55,672 nt of DNA from Kiloniella laminariae DSM 19542 (GTDB lineage: Bacteria; Pseudomonadota; Alphaproteobacteria; Kiloniellales; Kiloniellaceae), in contig NZ_KB893134.1 in assembly GCF_000374005.1 (NCBI RefSeq), forward strand, positions 373,092 to 428,763, in the 5' to 3' direction. The notes under the pieces were generated by a model. That model searched no databases. It worked only from the letters and a program-made list of their open reading frames with translations, and was not told where the DNA came from. Within the stretch, counting starts at the first letter, position 1. Every line of letters starts with the position of its first letter. This document shows positions 35,618 through 44,659 of the stretch, piece after piece. The position numbers and the translations under genes are program-made.

Positions 35618-36955
35618 ATGACCCGGAAAAATGACAATACTGTCGATGGCCCGCAAAACCAAACGATTGCCGGTCGTGCTCTGGGTGTCTTCACCGCGGG
35701 AATATCCAACGGAGAATTCGGCTTTCCTCCAGAAACATTGATGATGCTCGAGCGGGGCAAGGGAGCAAAACTCTGGGACAGTGCCGGTCGGGAATATCTG
35801 GATTTTTCCATTGGATGGGGATCTTGCCTCGTCGGGCATGCCAGAGAAGAAGTTGTTGAGGCCGTAAGAAAACAGGCTGGATCAGGATCGAACTTTTCCT
35901 ATCTCAATCGCCATGCGCTGGAGCTGGGAGAAGAGATCCAGCGCTTATCCCCTGGGGTTGAGCGCCTGCGGTTTTGTGCGTCGGGTACCGAGGCGACCAT
36001 GTACTGTCAGCGTCTGGCCCGAGCCTTTACAGGCAAACCCAAAATTCTCAAGTTTGAAGGGGCTTATCACGGGGCCAATGAAGCAGGTGTGACATCACTT
36101 TTTCCGCAGCTGAACTTGCCTTATCCGACACCGGAGCTGACATCGGCAGGAACGCCGATGGCCCGCGAAAATCTTTTGGTCGCCCCCTATAATGATCTCG
36201 AGACAACCCGTCAGATTATTGCCAGCAACCGTGACGATTTGGCCGCTGTGTTGATGGAGCCACTCCAGCGCTGCACGCCCCCTTTCCCGGGGTTTCTTGA
36301 GGGCGTCCGTCAGCTTTGTGATGAATACGCCATTCCGCTGATCTTTGATGAGGTGGTCACGGGTTTTCGTCTTGCCTATGGCGGCGCACAGGAAAAATAC
36401 GGTGTTGTTCCTGATCTGGTTGCTTATGGAAAAGCACTGGGCGGGGGGTATCCCATCGGGGCCTTCGGGGGGCGTGCTGATATTATGGATCACGTCAATG
36501 AGCACTATATCGGTCAGGAGAACTATGTCTGGATGGCCTCTACTCTGGGGGGGAATCCTGTTTCCACAGCGGCAGCGAATGCCGCGCTGTCGGTATACCG
36601 GCAGCCAGGAATATATGAAGATCTGTTTGAAAGAGGAAGTTATCTGCGCCAGCAAATGCGGCTGATTATTGATGATCTGGAGGAGACGGCACAGGTAATC
36701 GGAGACGGACCTCTGGCACAGATAGTTTTTACCGACCAGCCTGTATTCAATTATCGCTCTACAGCACAGGGAGATAAAAGAAAGGGGCGGGCAATGATGC
36801 TGGCCCTGTTCCGCCGGGGTGTTTTTCTCAACCCGATGGGAACAAAACTTTACCTGTCGATTGCACATGACCGGCAGCTTTGTGATGATTTCCTCGATCG
36901 TTTTCGCAGCAGCCTGACAGAGGTCAGGGAGTTGCCATTAAAGGACGCGATCTGA
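35618..36955 (+). CDS. Class III aminotransferase, glutamate-1-semialdehyde aminomutase-like
   Basis: The 445-residue PLP enzyme has FSIGWGSCLVGHA, the GSA-type FCASGTEATMYCQRLARA, KFEGAYHGANEA and FDEVVTGFRLAYGG with the PLP-binding Asp. Its PLP lysine is Lys272 in VAYGKALGGGYPIGAFGG. It resembles HemL but carries N-terminal and substrate-loop differences; similar proteins act as omega-aminotransferases. ATG 35618 has GGAGAG six bases upstream. It stands alone, so the substrate cannot be inferred. hemN lies 2.6 kb away, but a role in heme synthesis would need a separate test. Confidence 0.88.
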   Translation: MTRKNDNTVDGPQNQTIAGRALGVFTAGISNGEFGFPPETLMMLERGKGAKLWDSAGREYLDFSIGWGSCLVGHAREEVVEAVRKQAGSGSNFSYLNRHALELGEEIQRLSPGVERLRFCASGTEATMYCQRLARAFTGKPKILKFEGAYHGANEAGVTSLFPQLNLPYPTPELTSAGTPMARENLLVAPYNDLETTRQIIASNRDDLAAVLMEPLQRCTPPFPGFLEGVRQLCDEYAIPLIFDEVVTGFRLAYGGAQEKYGVVPDLVAYGKALGGGYPIGAFGGRADIMDHVNEHYIGQENYVWMASTLGGNPVSTAAANAALSVYRQPGIYEDLFERGSYLRQQMRLIIDDLEETAQVIGDGPLAQIVFTDQPVFNYRSTAQGDKRKGRAMMLALFRRGVFLNPMGTKLYLSIAHDRQLCDDFLDRFRSSLTEVRELPLKDAI

Positions 36956-37069
36956 AGTCTGTGGCAATAAAGGCTGGAGGCGTCGGGTCAAAGAGACTCG
37001 GGCGCTTGCCTGTTTCCGGGATTTTCTTTGTTCTGTCCTTTTTTCAGAGCAGCGTGTCAAATTGGTGAT

Positions 37070-37144
37070 GCTAGTGGTTCGATTCCAACATTTGCATCTG
37101 AGCTTGCCGATGAGAGATGCAAATGTTGGAATCGAACCACTAGC
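37070..37144. repeat. Palindromic repeat with 30-base perfect arms (copy 1)
   Basis: Perfect 30-base arms (37070-37099 and 37115-37144) enclose a 15-base loop. The left arm starts CTAGTGGTTCGATTCC and its first 28 bases recur exactly at 47537-47564. It is intergenic, after the aminotransferase gene. There is no open frame or transposase. A TGTCAAATT at 37055-37063 just outside matches the inner part of copy 2. Confidence 0.92.
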
Positions 37145-37343
37145 GGAAATCTTTTTTATGAGCTTGTAATCAAGGCGATCTCTTCATACCTTCTGCTCAG
37201 CCTTAAATTATCTTTAAATCACCATATGATTGTCTTGTTTAAAACCGAGATTTTACGATAATTGTTATCTAATCGTTTGATCGATTGGTGAGGGCGGAGT
37301 ATCAGGACAGGAATGATCCTGAAAGCCATATCGAGAGCTATTG

Positions 37344-37568
37344 ATGAGAGAGTCTTCGCGCATGCCTGAAATAGGTGATGTTTTTTCAAAAAGGGATGCT
37401 TCATATCAGGATTGGGTCGTGACTGAAGTTTACAAATCAGCCATCGACGGACTGATGTATGCCCGTCTGCGCAATAAAAACATTGGTGACAAGTCTGTCA
37501 GCGCTGTTGAATTAACGCGTCGGGGATCTGACTGGTTGCGCAAGATGGCAGCTCCGCCAAAGAGCTGA
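37344..37568 (+). CDS. Small hypothetical protein, paralogue of the gene at 37799
   Basis: This 74-residue cytosolic-looking protein is unrecognised. Its core matches the next gene nearly throughout: IGDVFSKR, QDWVVTEVYKS, IDGLMYARLRNKN and ELTRRGSDW align with VGEVYSKR, QDWLVTDVYRS, VDGVIYARLSNSL and ELLRRGSDW. The pattern GDVFSKR...W.V..VY suggests a compact beta-barrel-like fold, but that is a guess. Two starts are possible: ATG 37344 and ATG 37362 (MPEIGDV), each with a GAGAG upstream. A terminator separates it from its paralogue, so the two are separately transcribed. Confidence 0.7.
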   Translation: MRESSRMPEIGDVFSKRDASYQDWVVTEVYKSAIDGLMYARLRNKNIGDKSVSAVELTRRGSDWLRKMAAPPKS

Positions 37569-37603
37569 TTGTTTCTGCAAGATCTGAATGATTGACGAGA
37601 GAT

Positions 37604-37636
37604 AAACCCGCCGCTTTGCTGCGGGTTTTGCTTTTT
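37604..37636 (+). terminator. Rho-independent terminator after the first small paralogue
   Basis: An AAACCCGC/GCGGGTTT stem with a 9-base loop is followed by TTTTGCTTTTT on the plus strand, 36 bases after the stop. Confidence 0.85.
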
Positions 37637-37798
37637 GTGCACTCTTGTTACCAGGGGCGCTGGGGTCGTTGTGTGTCGATGGGGTGATAAAAATATGTAA
37701 AGGCTTCTGCCGCCTTCTGACGGCCTTGATGCGGTCCTTCCACTTCCATAATTTCTGACCATAGTCACCTGATAACCAAGACAACAGAAAGATGTGTT

Positions 37799-38104
37799 AT
37801 GGCCATGCTCAAAGCTGTAAAAAAATCGCCAGAAATCGAGAAACTCCCCCAGGTAGGGGAGGTCTATTCAAAACGTACCCGTTTTCTTCAGGACTGGCTG
37901 GTGACGGATGTCTACAGATCTCATGTTGACGGTGTGATCTATGCCCGTCTAAGCAATTCACTGATGGGGGAAAAGAACGTCGGGGCGGCGGAATTGCTCC
38001 GTCGGGGATCTGACTGGAGCCAAAAGAAAACGGGTTCCGGCACCGAGGATCACCAAGCGCTCCCTTCTCTCCAGGCTGATCTGCTGATGGTTCAGGGCAA
38101 ATAA
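37799..38104 (+). CDS. Small hypothetical protein, paralogue of the gene at 37344
   Basis: The 101-residue protein has an extra N-terminal stretch (MAMLKAVKKSPEIEKLP) and a C-terminal tail of about 25 residues compared with its neighbour. The shared core lies at about residues 18-75. No signal peptide or membrane helix is present. Tandem duplication followed by divergence is the simplest history; keeping both suggests selection. It converges on nnrS. Function unknown. Confidence 0.7.
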   Translation: MAMLKAVKKSPEIEKLPQVGEVYSKRTRFLQDWLVTDVYRSHVDGVIYARLSNSLMGEKNVGAAELLRRGSDWSQKKTGSGTEDHQALPSLQADLLMVQGK

Positions 38105-38155
38105 GAAGAGCTTGTGCGGATTACCGGAAGAGATTTTTCTGTCTTCGGGCTGGAT

Positions 38156-39355
38156 TCAGCCTGCTTTTCCATCAGCGCGCGGCTGGAGCATGATCGGAAA
38201 AAAGTAAACCGCATAAAGTCCAAAGGCCAGAATCCAGAACAGGGCTGAGCAGTGCAGGAGGTGCGTTGTCCAGGTGCCTTCAAGGAGGCTTTGCAGAACC
38301 CGGAGGATTGCTGAAAGACTGAGGAAAACCAGTGCAAGGGTAAGAATTCTGGTGCTTGCAAGAGCTCTGCCGGAATGTCCAAGTCCGGCCCTGATCATGA
38401 CGATGAGAATCATTGAAGCGATAGAGCCCGCCGTAAGGGCATGGAGCGCGCCTTCCCAGAAATAGCCGTACTGCTGGAGTCCAAAAGCCTTGAGCAGCAG
38501 GCCGACGGGGAGCCAGAGGTATCCAAGGTGCATACTCCACAAGAGGGGATCATCAAGGGTGCGCCAGCCCTTCCAGCAGGCAAGGCGTGCAAAATGCAAA
38601 AGGGAGAGGATCAGGCAGTAGAGAGCAAAGATCTCAGGGGCGTTCCCGGAGAGCCAGAGATCTCCCGGGACCATCAAAACAGTTCCGGCAATACAGAGCA
38701 GGGTCAGGGGCGGAGGTGTTGTGATGGCAACAATCTCGCCCTTTTTCTGTAAGGCATTGCGGGTAAAGGCGGGGACGATCCTGCCGCCGATGATGGTGAT
38801 CAGGACCAGCAGAATGGAAATGGCAGCCTCAAGCGTGGCGCGCGGGCTGAGCGATATAAATTCCAGCTCTGCAAGATAAAACAGCAAGTTACACCCAGCC
38901 AGAAGCAGGAACACAAAGGGGAGCACAAGGTTGCGCAGGTTGCCCGATTTATAAAGTGTGCGTGCTGTCAGACCAGCCAGGACCGGAAGAAAAAGCAGAT
39001 CAAGGATCACGACAGCTTCCAAAGGCAATAGAGGGCCGGACCAGAGGGCGATCCGCCCCAGCAACCAGAGACTATATAAACCGGCAAGGGGTGCGCCGGA
39101 TAATGGAGCTGTTCCGGTCCAGTTCGGCATGGCTGTGAGGATAAAGCCCGCCACAGCAGCCGTTCCCAGACCGAAAATCATTTCGTGGCCATGGATCAGG
39201 GAGACCGGGATCGGGGAGGTGATCTCAAGCAAGTCTGTGAGGTTCAGTATCCAGAGCAGCAAAGCGAGCAGGGCATAAAGGGCTGCCGAGAGGAAAAAGG
39301 GTCTGAAACCTGCTCTCCAGAGTGGCGTGGCCGAGCTTTGCATGACTGTATCCAT
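38156..39355 (-). CDS. nnrS: NnrS family heme- and copper-containing membrane protein
   Basis: The 399-residue protein has about twelve predicted membrane helices and the NnrS N-terminal pattern LWRAGFRPFFL. HGHEMIFGLGTAAVAGFILTA follows in helix 2, then WTGTAPL, and HALTAGSIASMILIVMIRAGLGHSGR toward the C-terminus. NnrS is linked to nitric-oxide stress relief in denitrifiers and is typically under NnrR/FNR control. It is 170 bases downstream of hemN on the same strand and so may be read from the hemN FNR-type promoter; I see no separate FNR box before it. An internal ATG four codons in is an alternative start. Confidence 0.92.
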   Translation of the reverse strand: MDTVMQSSATPLWRAGFRPFFLSAALYALLALLLWILNLTDLLEITSPIPVSLIHGHEMIFGLGTAAVAGFILTAMPNWTGTAPLSGAPLAGLYSLWLLGRIALWSGPLLPLEAVVILDLLFLPVLAGLTARTLYKSGNLRNLVLPFVFLLLAGCNLLFYLAELEFISLSPRATLEAAISILLVLITIIGGRIVPAFTRNALQKKGEIVAITTPPPLTLLCIAGTVLMVPGDLWLSGNAPEIFALYCLILSLLHFARLACWKGWRTLDDPLLWSMHLGYLWLPVGLLLKAFGLQQYGYFWEGALHALTAGSIASMILIVMIRAGLGHSGRALASTRILTLALVFLSLSAILRVLQSLLEGTWTTHLLHCSALFWILAFGLYAVYFFPIMLQPRADGKAG

Positions 39356-39525
39356 TTGATTGCCTGCACAACAGTAAGAAGTATTTTAAATGCCTTTAAT
39401 AGATTTCGATCTGATCATGGGGCAGCAAAAAGCACAAGAGCGACGGGCTGCGACGAATTGTTCCTGTGTTTCGTTCCGGGAAATAGCTGGAGGATCTGGA
39501 CAGGATGACCGGCAGGAATGGTGTC

Positions 39526-40875
39526 TCAGACGGCCTGAGAATAAGCCCGCTCCCTTTGGCCATGATATTCGTCGAATACGGCGCAGACCGTCCGGACCAG
39601 CGCCCGGGCATCGTCAGTGACCGAGATCAGGGAGCCATCCAGTGTGACAATCCCATCGCTGGCAAGATCCTGTAACTGGCCAAATTCATAACGGAACAGA
39701 TCAGGGGAACAGCTGTATTGCTCACACAGAAGGGCCAGATCAACCCGGTGATAACACATGAGCTGTTCAATGATTGCGGCGCGCAATTTGTCCTGCCCCT
39801 GGAAAGGGATCGATTTGAGAACGGCAAAATTGCCTTTGTTGATCGTGCTTTTATAGGTAGTGATCGGCACCTGGTTCTGGACAAAACCGGCAGGAAGGCA
39901 TCCGATGGATGAAGCACCAAATCCGATCATCGCTTCTGCCTTGTCGGTGGTATAGCCCTGAAAGTTACGGCGCAGGGTGCCATTGGCAAAGGCAATGGCC
40001 ATTGGATCATCCGATTTGGCAAAGTGATCAAGGCCAATACGGACAAAGCCATAGGAACCAAGCAGTTCTGCCGCGGCTTCCTGCTGTTCAAAACGTTCGT
40101 TGAAGTCAGGTAAAACTTCTTCGGGGATCAGGCGTTGATGCGGTTTCAGGGCGGGGATATGGGCATAACCAAACAGGGCAATACGCTCCGGGGCCATCTC
40201 CATGACCTGCCGAACAGTTTCAAGCACCGACTCCACGGTCTGGTAGGGCAGACCGTACATCAGATCCATATTGATGCCGTGGACGCCAGCCTGATGCAGC
40301 CAGGAGGCGACCTGTGCGGTTTGCTCAATACTCTGGATGCGGTTGATGGCCTGCTGTACCTTGGGCTGAATATCCTGCACGCCAAGACTGGCCCGATTGA
40401 TTCCACCTTCCGCCCAGGCGTTGATTGCCTCCTGAGACATATCCCGGGGGTCGATCTCCACCGCAAGTTCGGCATCAGCTGTAAAGCTGAAGGCTTCCCG
40501 CAGGGTTCCGAAGAGGGCGCGAACATCTTCAGGAATGAGAATGGTCGGGCTGCCACCGCCAAAATGAAGATGGCTGACCGGGCGTCCCGGTCCCATAACA
40601 TCGGCAGTCATCAAGATTTCTTTTTGCAAGACAGCCAGATATTCCCGGATAGGCTTGTATTTCTGGGTTATCTTGGTGTGGCAGCCACAGAACCAGCAAA
40701 GGCTGTCGCAGTAGGGAATATGGGCATACAGAGACAACGGCATCTCTTCGGGAACGGCGGAAAGCCACTCCCGATAGCTGTCCTCGCTCAGGCCGGGCTG
40801 GAAGAGGTGTGCCGTCGGATAGCTCGTATAGCGAGGTACCCCGCGGTCATATTTCTGTATGGTTTCTGTTTTCAT
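39526..40875 (-). CDS. hemN: Oxygen-independent coproporphyrinogen III oxidase
   Basis: This radical-SAM enzyme converts coproporphyrinogen III to protoporphyrinogen IX without oxygen. The 449-residue protein has the N-terminal RYTSYPTA and the 4Fe-4S motif C56-x3-C60-x2-C63 with a further Cys65 (HIPYCDSLCWFCGC). SAM-binding GGGSPTI and the NMDLMYGLPYQT loop follow, with a C-terminal HemN domain. It makes heme when oxygen is absent, which fits the nos and nnrS genes. The predicted promoter puts the transcription start at or next to the ATG, so the message may be leaderless. Confidence 0.95.
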   Translation of the reverse strand: MKTETIQKYDRGVPRYTSYPTAHLFQPGLSEDSYREWLSAVPEEMPLSLYAHIPYCDSLCWFCGCHTKITQKYKPIREYLAVLQKEILMTADVMGPGRPVSHLHFGGGSPTILIPEDVRALFGTLREAFSFTADAELAVEIDPRDMSQEAINAWAEGGINRASLGVQDIQPKVQQAINRIQSIEQTAQVASWLHQAGVHGINMDLMYGLPYQTVESVLETVRQVMEMAPERIALFGYAHIPALKPHQRLIPEEVLPDFNERFEQQEAAAELLGSYGFVRIGLDHFAKSDDPMAIAFANGTLRRNFQGYTTDKAEAMIGFGASSIGCLPAGFVQNQVPITTYKSTINKGNFAVLKSIPFQGQDKLRAAIIEQLMCYHRVDLALLCEQYSCSPDLFRYEFGQLQDLASDGIVTLDGSLISVTDDARALVRTVCAVFDEYHGQRERAYSQAV

Positions 40876-40910
40876 GCAAACAGAAATATCCGAGCTGTTG
40901 AGTCGGAGCC

Positions 40911-40924
40911 TTGATTTATGTCAA
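40911..40924 (-). promoter_or_regulatory. FNR/DNR-type box ahead of hemN
   Basis: TTGATTTATGTCAA on the plus strand has the same half-sites as the nosR box (TTGAT-N4-GTCAA). It is centred 42 bases ahead of the hemN ATG, with TATTTC placed correctly as a -10 box at 40883-40888. It lies in the 112-base gap after the cytochrome c gene. Confidence 0.8.
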
Positions 40925-40987
40925 GCGCGGCGATCAGGCTTTCTTTTTATTCCGAATTCCCCGGACATCAAAGCCACGAATGCTGAA

Positions 40988-41551
40988 CTACTCTGCGCTT
41001 TTTGCGGTGATTTGTTTCTGCCGAAACTGAATTTCTGAGGGCCACTGGCTTTTGATGTAGGCCAGGGTTGCGGAAATTTCCTCATCCGTAAGGTTGTCTC
41101 CGAAAGCAGGCATGCCGCTGATGAACCCTTCCGGGGCAACCGCGGCACCACCGAATTTGGTGATATGAAGCAAGAGGTTGTCGGGATGGTGCCAGGTGTG
41201 ACCATCTGCGTTGTGGGGTGGTGCAGGAAGCGTGCCGTCCGAACGGGGAGATCGCCAATTGGGTTCCCCTTCCAGATTCTGGCCGTGGCAGGAAGCACAC
41301 TGTTTCTCATAGATAGCTTCACCAAGGGAAACCTGCGCCAGATTCGTCGGGTCAGGGAGAGGAAACGCGGCTGATTTTTCGCGGTTTGTCTGTTCGTCTT
41401 CAGTTTCAAGGACTCGACTGATTACATAGGCAAGAGCAGCAAGGAAACAGATGGTGGTAATGCAAGCGATCAAAACAGAGAGACAGTTCCATTGTTTTTT
41501 ACAGATTGGTGTTGCCTGGGCCGGTTCTGTTTGGATCGATTTTTTGGGCAT
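40988..41551 (-). CDS. Membrane-anchored monoheme cytochrome c
   Basis: The 187-residue protein has one N-terminal transmembrane helix (about 24-45, LSVLIACITTICFLAALAYV) that anchors a periplasmic class I cytochrome c domain. Heme attaches at C85-A-S-C88-H89, and Met147 in SGMPAFGD is the likely distal ligand. The helix TDEEISATLAYIKSQWP is typical of soluble cytochrome c folds. It probably carries electrons to a terminal reductase or oxidase; neither is adjacent. Its stop is 64 bases before the hemN FNR box. Confidence 0.9.
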   Translation of the reverse strand: MPKKSIQTEPAQATPICKKQWNCLSVLIACITTICFLAALAYVISRVLETEDEQTNREKSAAFPLPDPTNLAQVSLGEAIYEKQCASCHGQNLEGEPNWRSPRSDGTLPAPPHNADGHTWHHPDNLLLHITKFGGAAVAPEGFISGMPAFGDNLTDEEISATLAYIKSQWPSEIQFRQKQITAKSAE

Positions 41552-41863
41552 GGGTGCCTCTGTATTTTCCTAATGTGTGCAGGCGAAATTTGTGTTTGGG
41601 ACCATAGATGTTCCAGTTGGAGGAAGCTCAAGCAGTAAATGCTTATTTTAGTATTAGTGATTACTTCTTATGAAACTTAATTTTTCTTATTTTTGCGGTG
41701 CGGCATATATTGATTTTTGTCGTTAAAGGCGTATTTTAACTTCAATGAGTTACGTTTGATGAGAAGGCCGGATCGTTGAGAGCCACTCTTTCGGGAGCTG
41801 GATTCTCTTTCTGCGTGAAGAGGCCCCATCTGGAGAGAAGCATACCAGCCGAAGGAGACTAAA
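41552..41863. other. Divergent intergenic region of 312 bases ahead of acnA
   Basis: This is AT-rich in the middle. A plausible plus-strand sigma-70 promoter for acnA is TTGATT (41710-41715), a 16-base spacer, and TATTTT (41732-41737). This gives a leader of about 120 bases. No gene or riboswitch was recognised. Confidence 0.4.
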
Positions 41864-44542
41864 TTGGCTCTTGGTAAGGATACCCTGAAAACCCGCCGCC
41901 AGCTCAAAGTTAATGGTAAAACCTATGACTATTACAGCTTGGAGGAAGCTTCCAAAACACTCGGCGACATTTCACGTCTGCCGTTTTCCCTGAAAGTACT
42001 GCTCGAAAATTTGCTGCGCTTTGAAGACAATCGCAGTGTTAGCGTTGATGATATCAAAGCCATGGGCAGCTGGCTGAAAGATTGTCGCTCTGATCGGGAA
42101 ATTGCCTATCGTCCTGCACGTGTTTTGATGCAGGATTTCACCGGTGTTCCTGCTGTGGTTGATCTGGCCGCCATGCGTCAGGCCATGGTTGACATGGGCG
42201 GGGATCCGAAAAAGATCAATCCGCTTTCCCCTGTTGATCTGGTGATTGACCATTCGGTCATGGTGGATTCATACGGCGGTCCCGGCTCGTTCCAGAAAAA
42301 CGTGGATCTGGAGTTTGAGCGCAATGGCGAACGCTATGCTTTCCTCCGCTGGGGTCAGAAAGCTTTTGATAACTTCCGGGTTGTTCCTCCTGGAACCGGG
42401 ATCTGTCATCAGGTGAACGTCGAGAACCTGGCGCAGGTGGTCTGGACCAAGGAAGAAGATGGCGTGACCATCGCCTATCCGGACACTCTGGTTGGAACAG
42501 ATTCTCATACAACAATGGTTAATGGCCTGTCCGTGCTCGGTTGGGGCGTGGGTGGTATTGAAGCCGAAGCCGCGATGCTGGGACAGCCGGTCTCCATGGT
42601 TATTCCCGAAGTTGTCGGGATGAAAATGACCGGCGAAATGAAAGAAGGCACCACGGCGACTGATCTGGTTCTGACCATTACTGAAATTCTGCGGTCCCAT
42701 GGTGTGGTTGGAAAGTTTGTCGAATTCTACGGCTCTGGCCTCGATAATCTGACACTGGCCGATCAGGCGACCATTGCGAACATGGCTCCGGAATATGGGG
42801 CAACCTGTGGTTTCTTCCCGGTTGATGCCGAAACAATCCGTTATCTGCGTTTCACTGGCCGCGATGAAGATCGTGTCGCACTGGTTGAAGCCTATGCCAA
42901 AGCACAGGGCATGTGGCGGGAAACCAATACTCCTGATCCGGTCTTTACGGCGTCGCTTGAGCTTGATCTCTCGACTGTTGAACCAAGTCTTGCCGGACCA
43001 AAACGTCCACAAGACCGGATTTCCCTGAGCAACCTTGCACCGAAGTCAATTGCGACAATCAAGGAAGCTGTCAAAGGCGATATCAAGAAAACAGCCGCAG
43101 TTACTGGTAAGGACTACGGGCTAAGTCATGGCGATGTGATGATCGCAGCCATCACCAGCTGTACCAACACTTCGAACCCGTCGGTTCTGATCGGTGCAGG
43201 ACTGGTCGCGAAAAAAGCCTATGAACTTGGTTTGGCTGTAAAGCCGTGGGTCAAGACTTCATTGGCACCGGGGTCTCAGGTGGTAACTGATTATCTCGAG
43301 AAGGCCGGTTTGCAGGATTATCTCAACAAGCTTGGTTTCGATCTGGTTGGATACGGCTGTACAACCTGTATCGGGAACTCCGGACCGCTGGCGGATGAGT
43401 ATATCGAGGCGATTGACAGGGAAGGCTTGCAGGTTGCCGCGGTTCTTTCCGGCAACCGTAACTTTGAAGGTCGTGTCAGCCCGCAGACCCGTTTGAACTA
43501 TCTGGCATCCCCACCACTGGTTGTTGCTTATGCGCTTGCCGGGAATGTGACACTGGATCTGCTCAATGACCCGATTGGTCAGGATAAAGCGGGCAAGGAT
43601 GTCTTCCTCAAGGATATCTGGCCGTCTTCTCAGGAAATTGCTGAGGTTTCAGGTTATGCCCTGACCCCGGAAATGTTCAAGGATCGTTACAGCAACGTCT
43701 TTGAAGGGCCTGAAGAGTGGAAGAAGATCGAAACGGCTACTGGCCTGACCTACGACTGGAATGACCAGAGTACCTATGTTCAATATCCTCCTTTCTTCGA
43801 AGGTATGAGCCGGGAAGCTGGTGGCTTTAGCGATGTTGCGGGTGCACGCCCACTTCTGGTTCTTGCCGATAACATCACAACAGACCATATCTCGCCTGCC
43901 GGTGCGATCAAGGCAGACAGCCCTGGTGGCAGCTATCTGACAGAGCATCAGGTTCGCCCGGTTGATTTCAACTCCTACGGCTCTCGCCGTGGCAACCATC
44001 ATGTGATGATGCGCGGCACCTTTGCCAACATCCGGATCAAGAACGAAATGGTTGACGGCATTGAAGGTGGTTTCTCCAAGTATAAGGGCGAGACCATGCC
44101 GGTCTATGACGCGGCCATGAAGTATATGGCTGACGAGACACCATTGGTTGTCTTTGGTGGCAAGGAATACGGCATGGGATCATCCCGTGACTGGGCTGCC
44201 AAGGGGACACGCCTGCTGGGAATCAAGGCTGTCATCGTTGAAAGTTTTGAGCGTATTCACCGATCGAACCTGGTTGGTATGGGCGTCTTGCCATTGCAGT
44301 TCAAAGACGGCATGACCCGCCAGAGCCTGAAGATCACCGGGGATGAAACCATTGATCTGTCCGGTATTGCTGACGGGATCAAGCCGGGTATGGATGTGGA
44401 TTGCCGGATCAGCCGTCCAGACGGTTCTGTGGAGAACATCAAGCTTCTCTGCCGGATTGATACTGCTGATGAGGTGGAATACTACCGTCATGGCGGGATC
44501 CTGCATTACGTACTGCGTAACCTGATGAACGACGCCGCCTAG
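41864..44542 (+). CDS. acnA: Aconitate hydratase A
   Basis: AcnA interconverts citrate and isocitrate in the TCA cycle with a 4Fe-4S cluster. The 892-residue product has the IRP/AcnA layout. Substrate and cluster motifs include [34 protein letters not shown] with the first cluster Cys, and [14 protein letters not shown] with the other two. [15 protein letters not shown] and the C-terminal [13 protein letters not shown] follow. Translation starts at a TTG (41864) eight bases after a good AAGGAG site; the sequence [20 protein letters not shown] matches other AcnA N-termini. A strong terminator follows. Confidence 0.97.
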   Translation: MALGKDTLKTRRQLKVNGKTYDYYSLEEASKTLGDISRLPFSLKVLLENLLRFEDNRSVSVDDIKAMGSWLKDCRSDREIAYRPARVLMQDFTGVPAVVDLAAMRQAMVDMGGDPKKINPLSPVDLVIDHSVMVDSYGGPGSFQKNVDLEFERNGERYAFLRWGQKAFDNFRVVPPGTGICHQVNVENLAQVVWTKEEDGVTIAYPDTLVGTDSHTTMVNGLSVLGWGVGGIEAEAAMLGQPVSMVIPEVVGMKMTGEMKEGTTATDLVLTITEILRSHGVVGKFVEFYGSGLDNLTLADQATIANMAPEYGATCGFFPVDAETIRYLRFTGRDEDRVALVEAYAKAQGMWRETNTPDPVFTASLELDLSTVEPSLAGPKRPQDRISLSNLAPKSIATIKEAVKGDIKKTAAVTGKDYGLSHGDVMIAAITSCTNTSNPSVLIGAGLVAKKAYELGLAVKPWVKTSLAPGSQVVTDYLEKAGLQDYLNKLGFDLVGYGCTTCIGNSGPLADEYIEAIDREGLQVAAVLSGNRNFEGRVSPQTRLNYLASPPLVVAYALAGNVTLDLLNDPIGQDKAGKDVFLKDIWPSSQEIAEVSGYALTPEMFKDRYSNVFEGPEEWKKIETATGLTYDWNDQSTYVQYPPFFEGMSREAGGFSDVAGARPLLVLADNITTDHISPAGAIKADSPGGSYLTEHQVRPVDFNSYGSRRGNHHVMMRGTFANIRIKNEMVDGIEGGFSKYKGETMPVYDAAMKYMADETPLVVFGGKEYGMGSSRDWAAKGTRLLGIKAVIVESFERIHRSNLVGMGVLPLQFKDGMTRQSLKITGDETIDLSGIADGIKPGMDVDCRISRPDGSVENIKLLCRIDTADEVEYYRHGGILHYVLRNLMNDAA

Positions 44543-44561
44543 TCGCGATTACGTTGCAAAT

Positions 44562-44597
44562 AAAAAGGCAGTCTGGAATTCCAGACTGCCTTTTTTT
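44562..44597 (+). terminator. Terminator after acnA
   Basis: A perfect stem (AAAAAGGCAGTCTGG with its complement) and an AATT loop are followed by a T-run, 20 bases after the acnA stop. Confidence 0.93.
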
Positions 44598-44659
44598 GAT
44601 CGCGTAAACTTGAAGGTGAGTGACTGGTGCAGCAGAGAGCCCGGGATTAATCTGGGCAG

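Noticed and set aside
37070-37144. CRISPR repeat or tRNA-like element
   Set aside because: GGTTCGATTCC resembles a T-loop, but there is no tRNA cloverleaf or anticodon arm, and only one palindrome without spacer-repeat periodicity.
40135-40914. 259-codon plus-strand open frame opposite hemN
   Set aside because: hemN motifs are complete on the minus strand; the antisense frame is a by-product of codon bias.
40921-41409. 162-codon minus-strand frame overlapping the cytochrome c gene
   Set aside because: The cytochrome c frame has the CASCH heme site and membrane anchor, and the overlapping frame has neither. It also covers the hemN FNR box.
41677-41907. 76-codon minus-strand frame across the acnA start
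   Set aside because: It overlaps the acnA start and its probable promoter and has no plausible ribosome-binding site.
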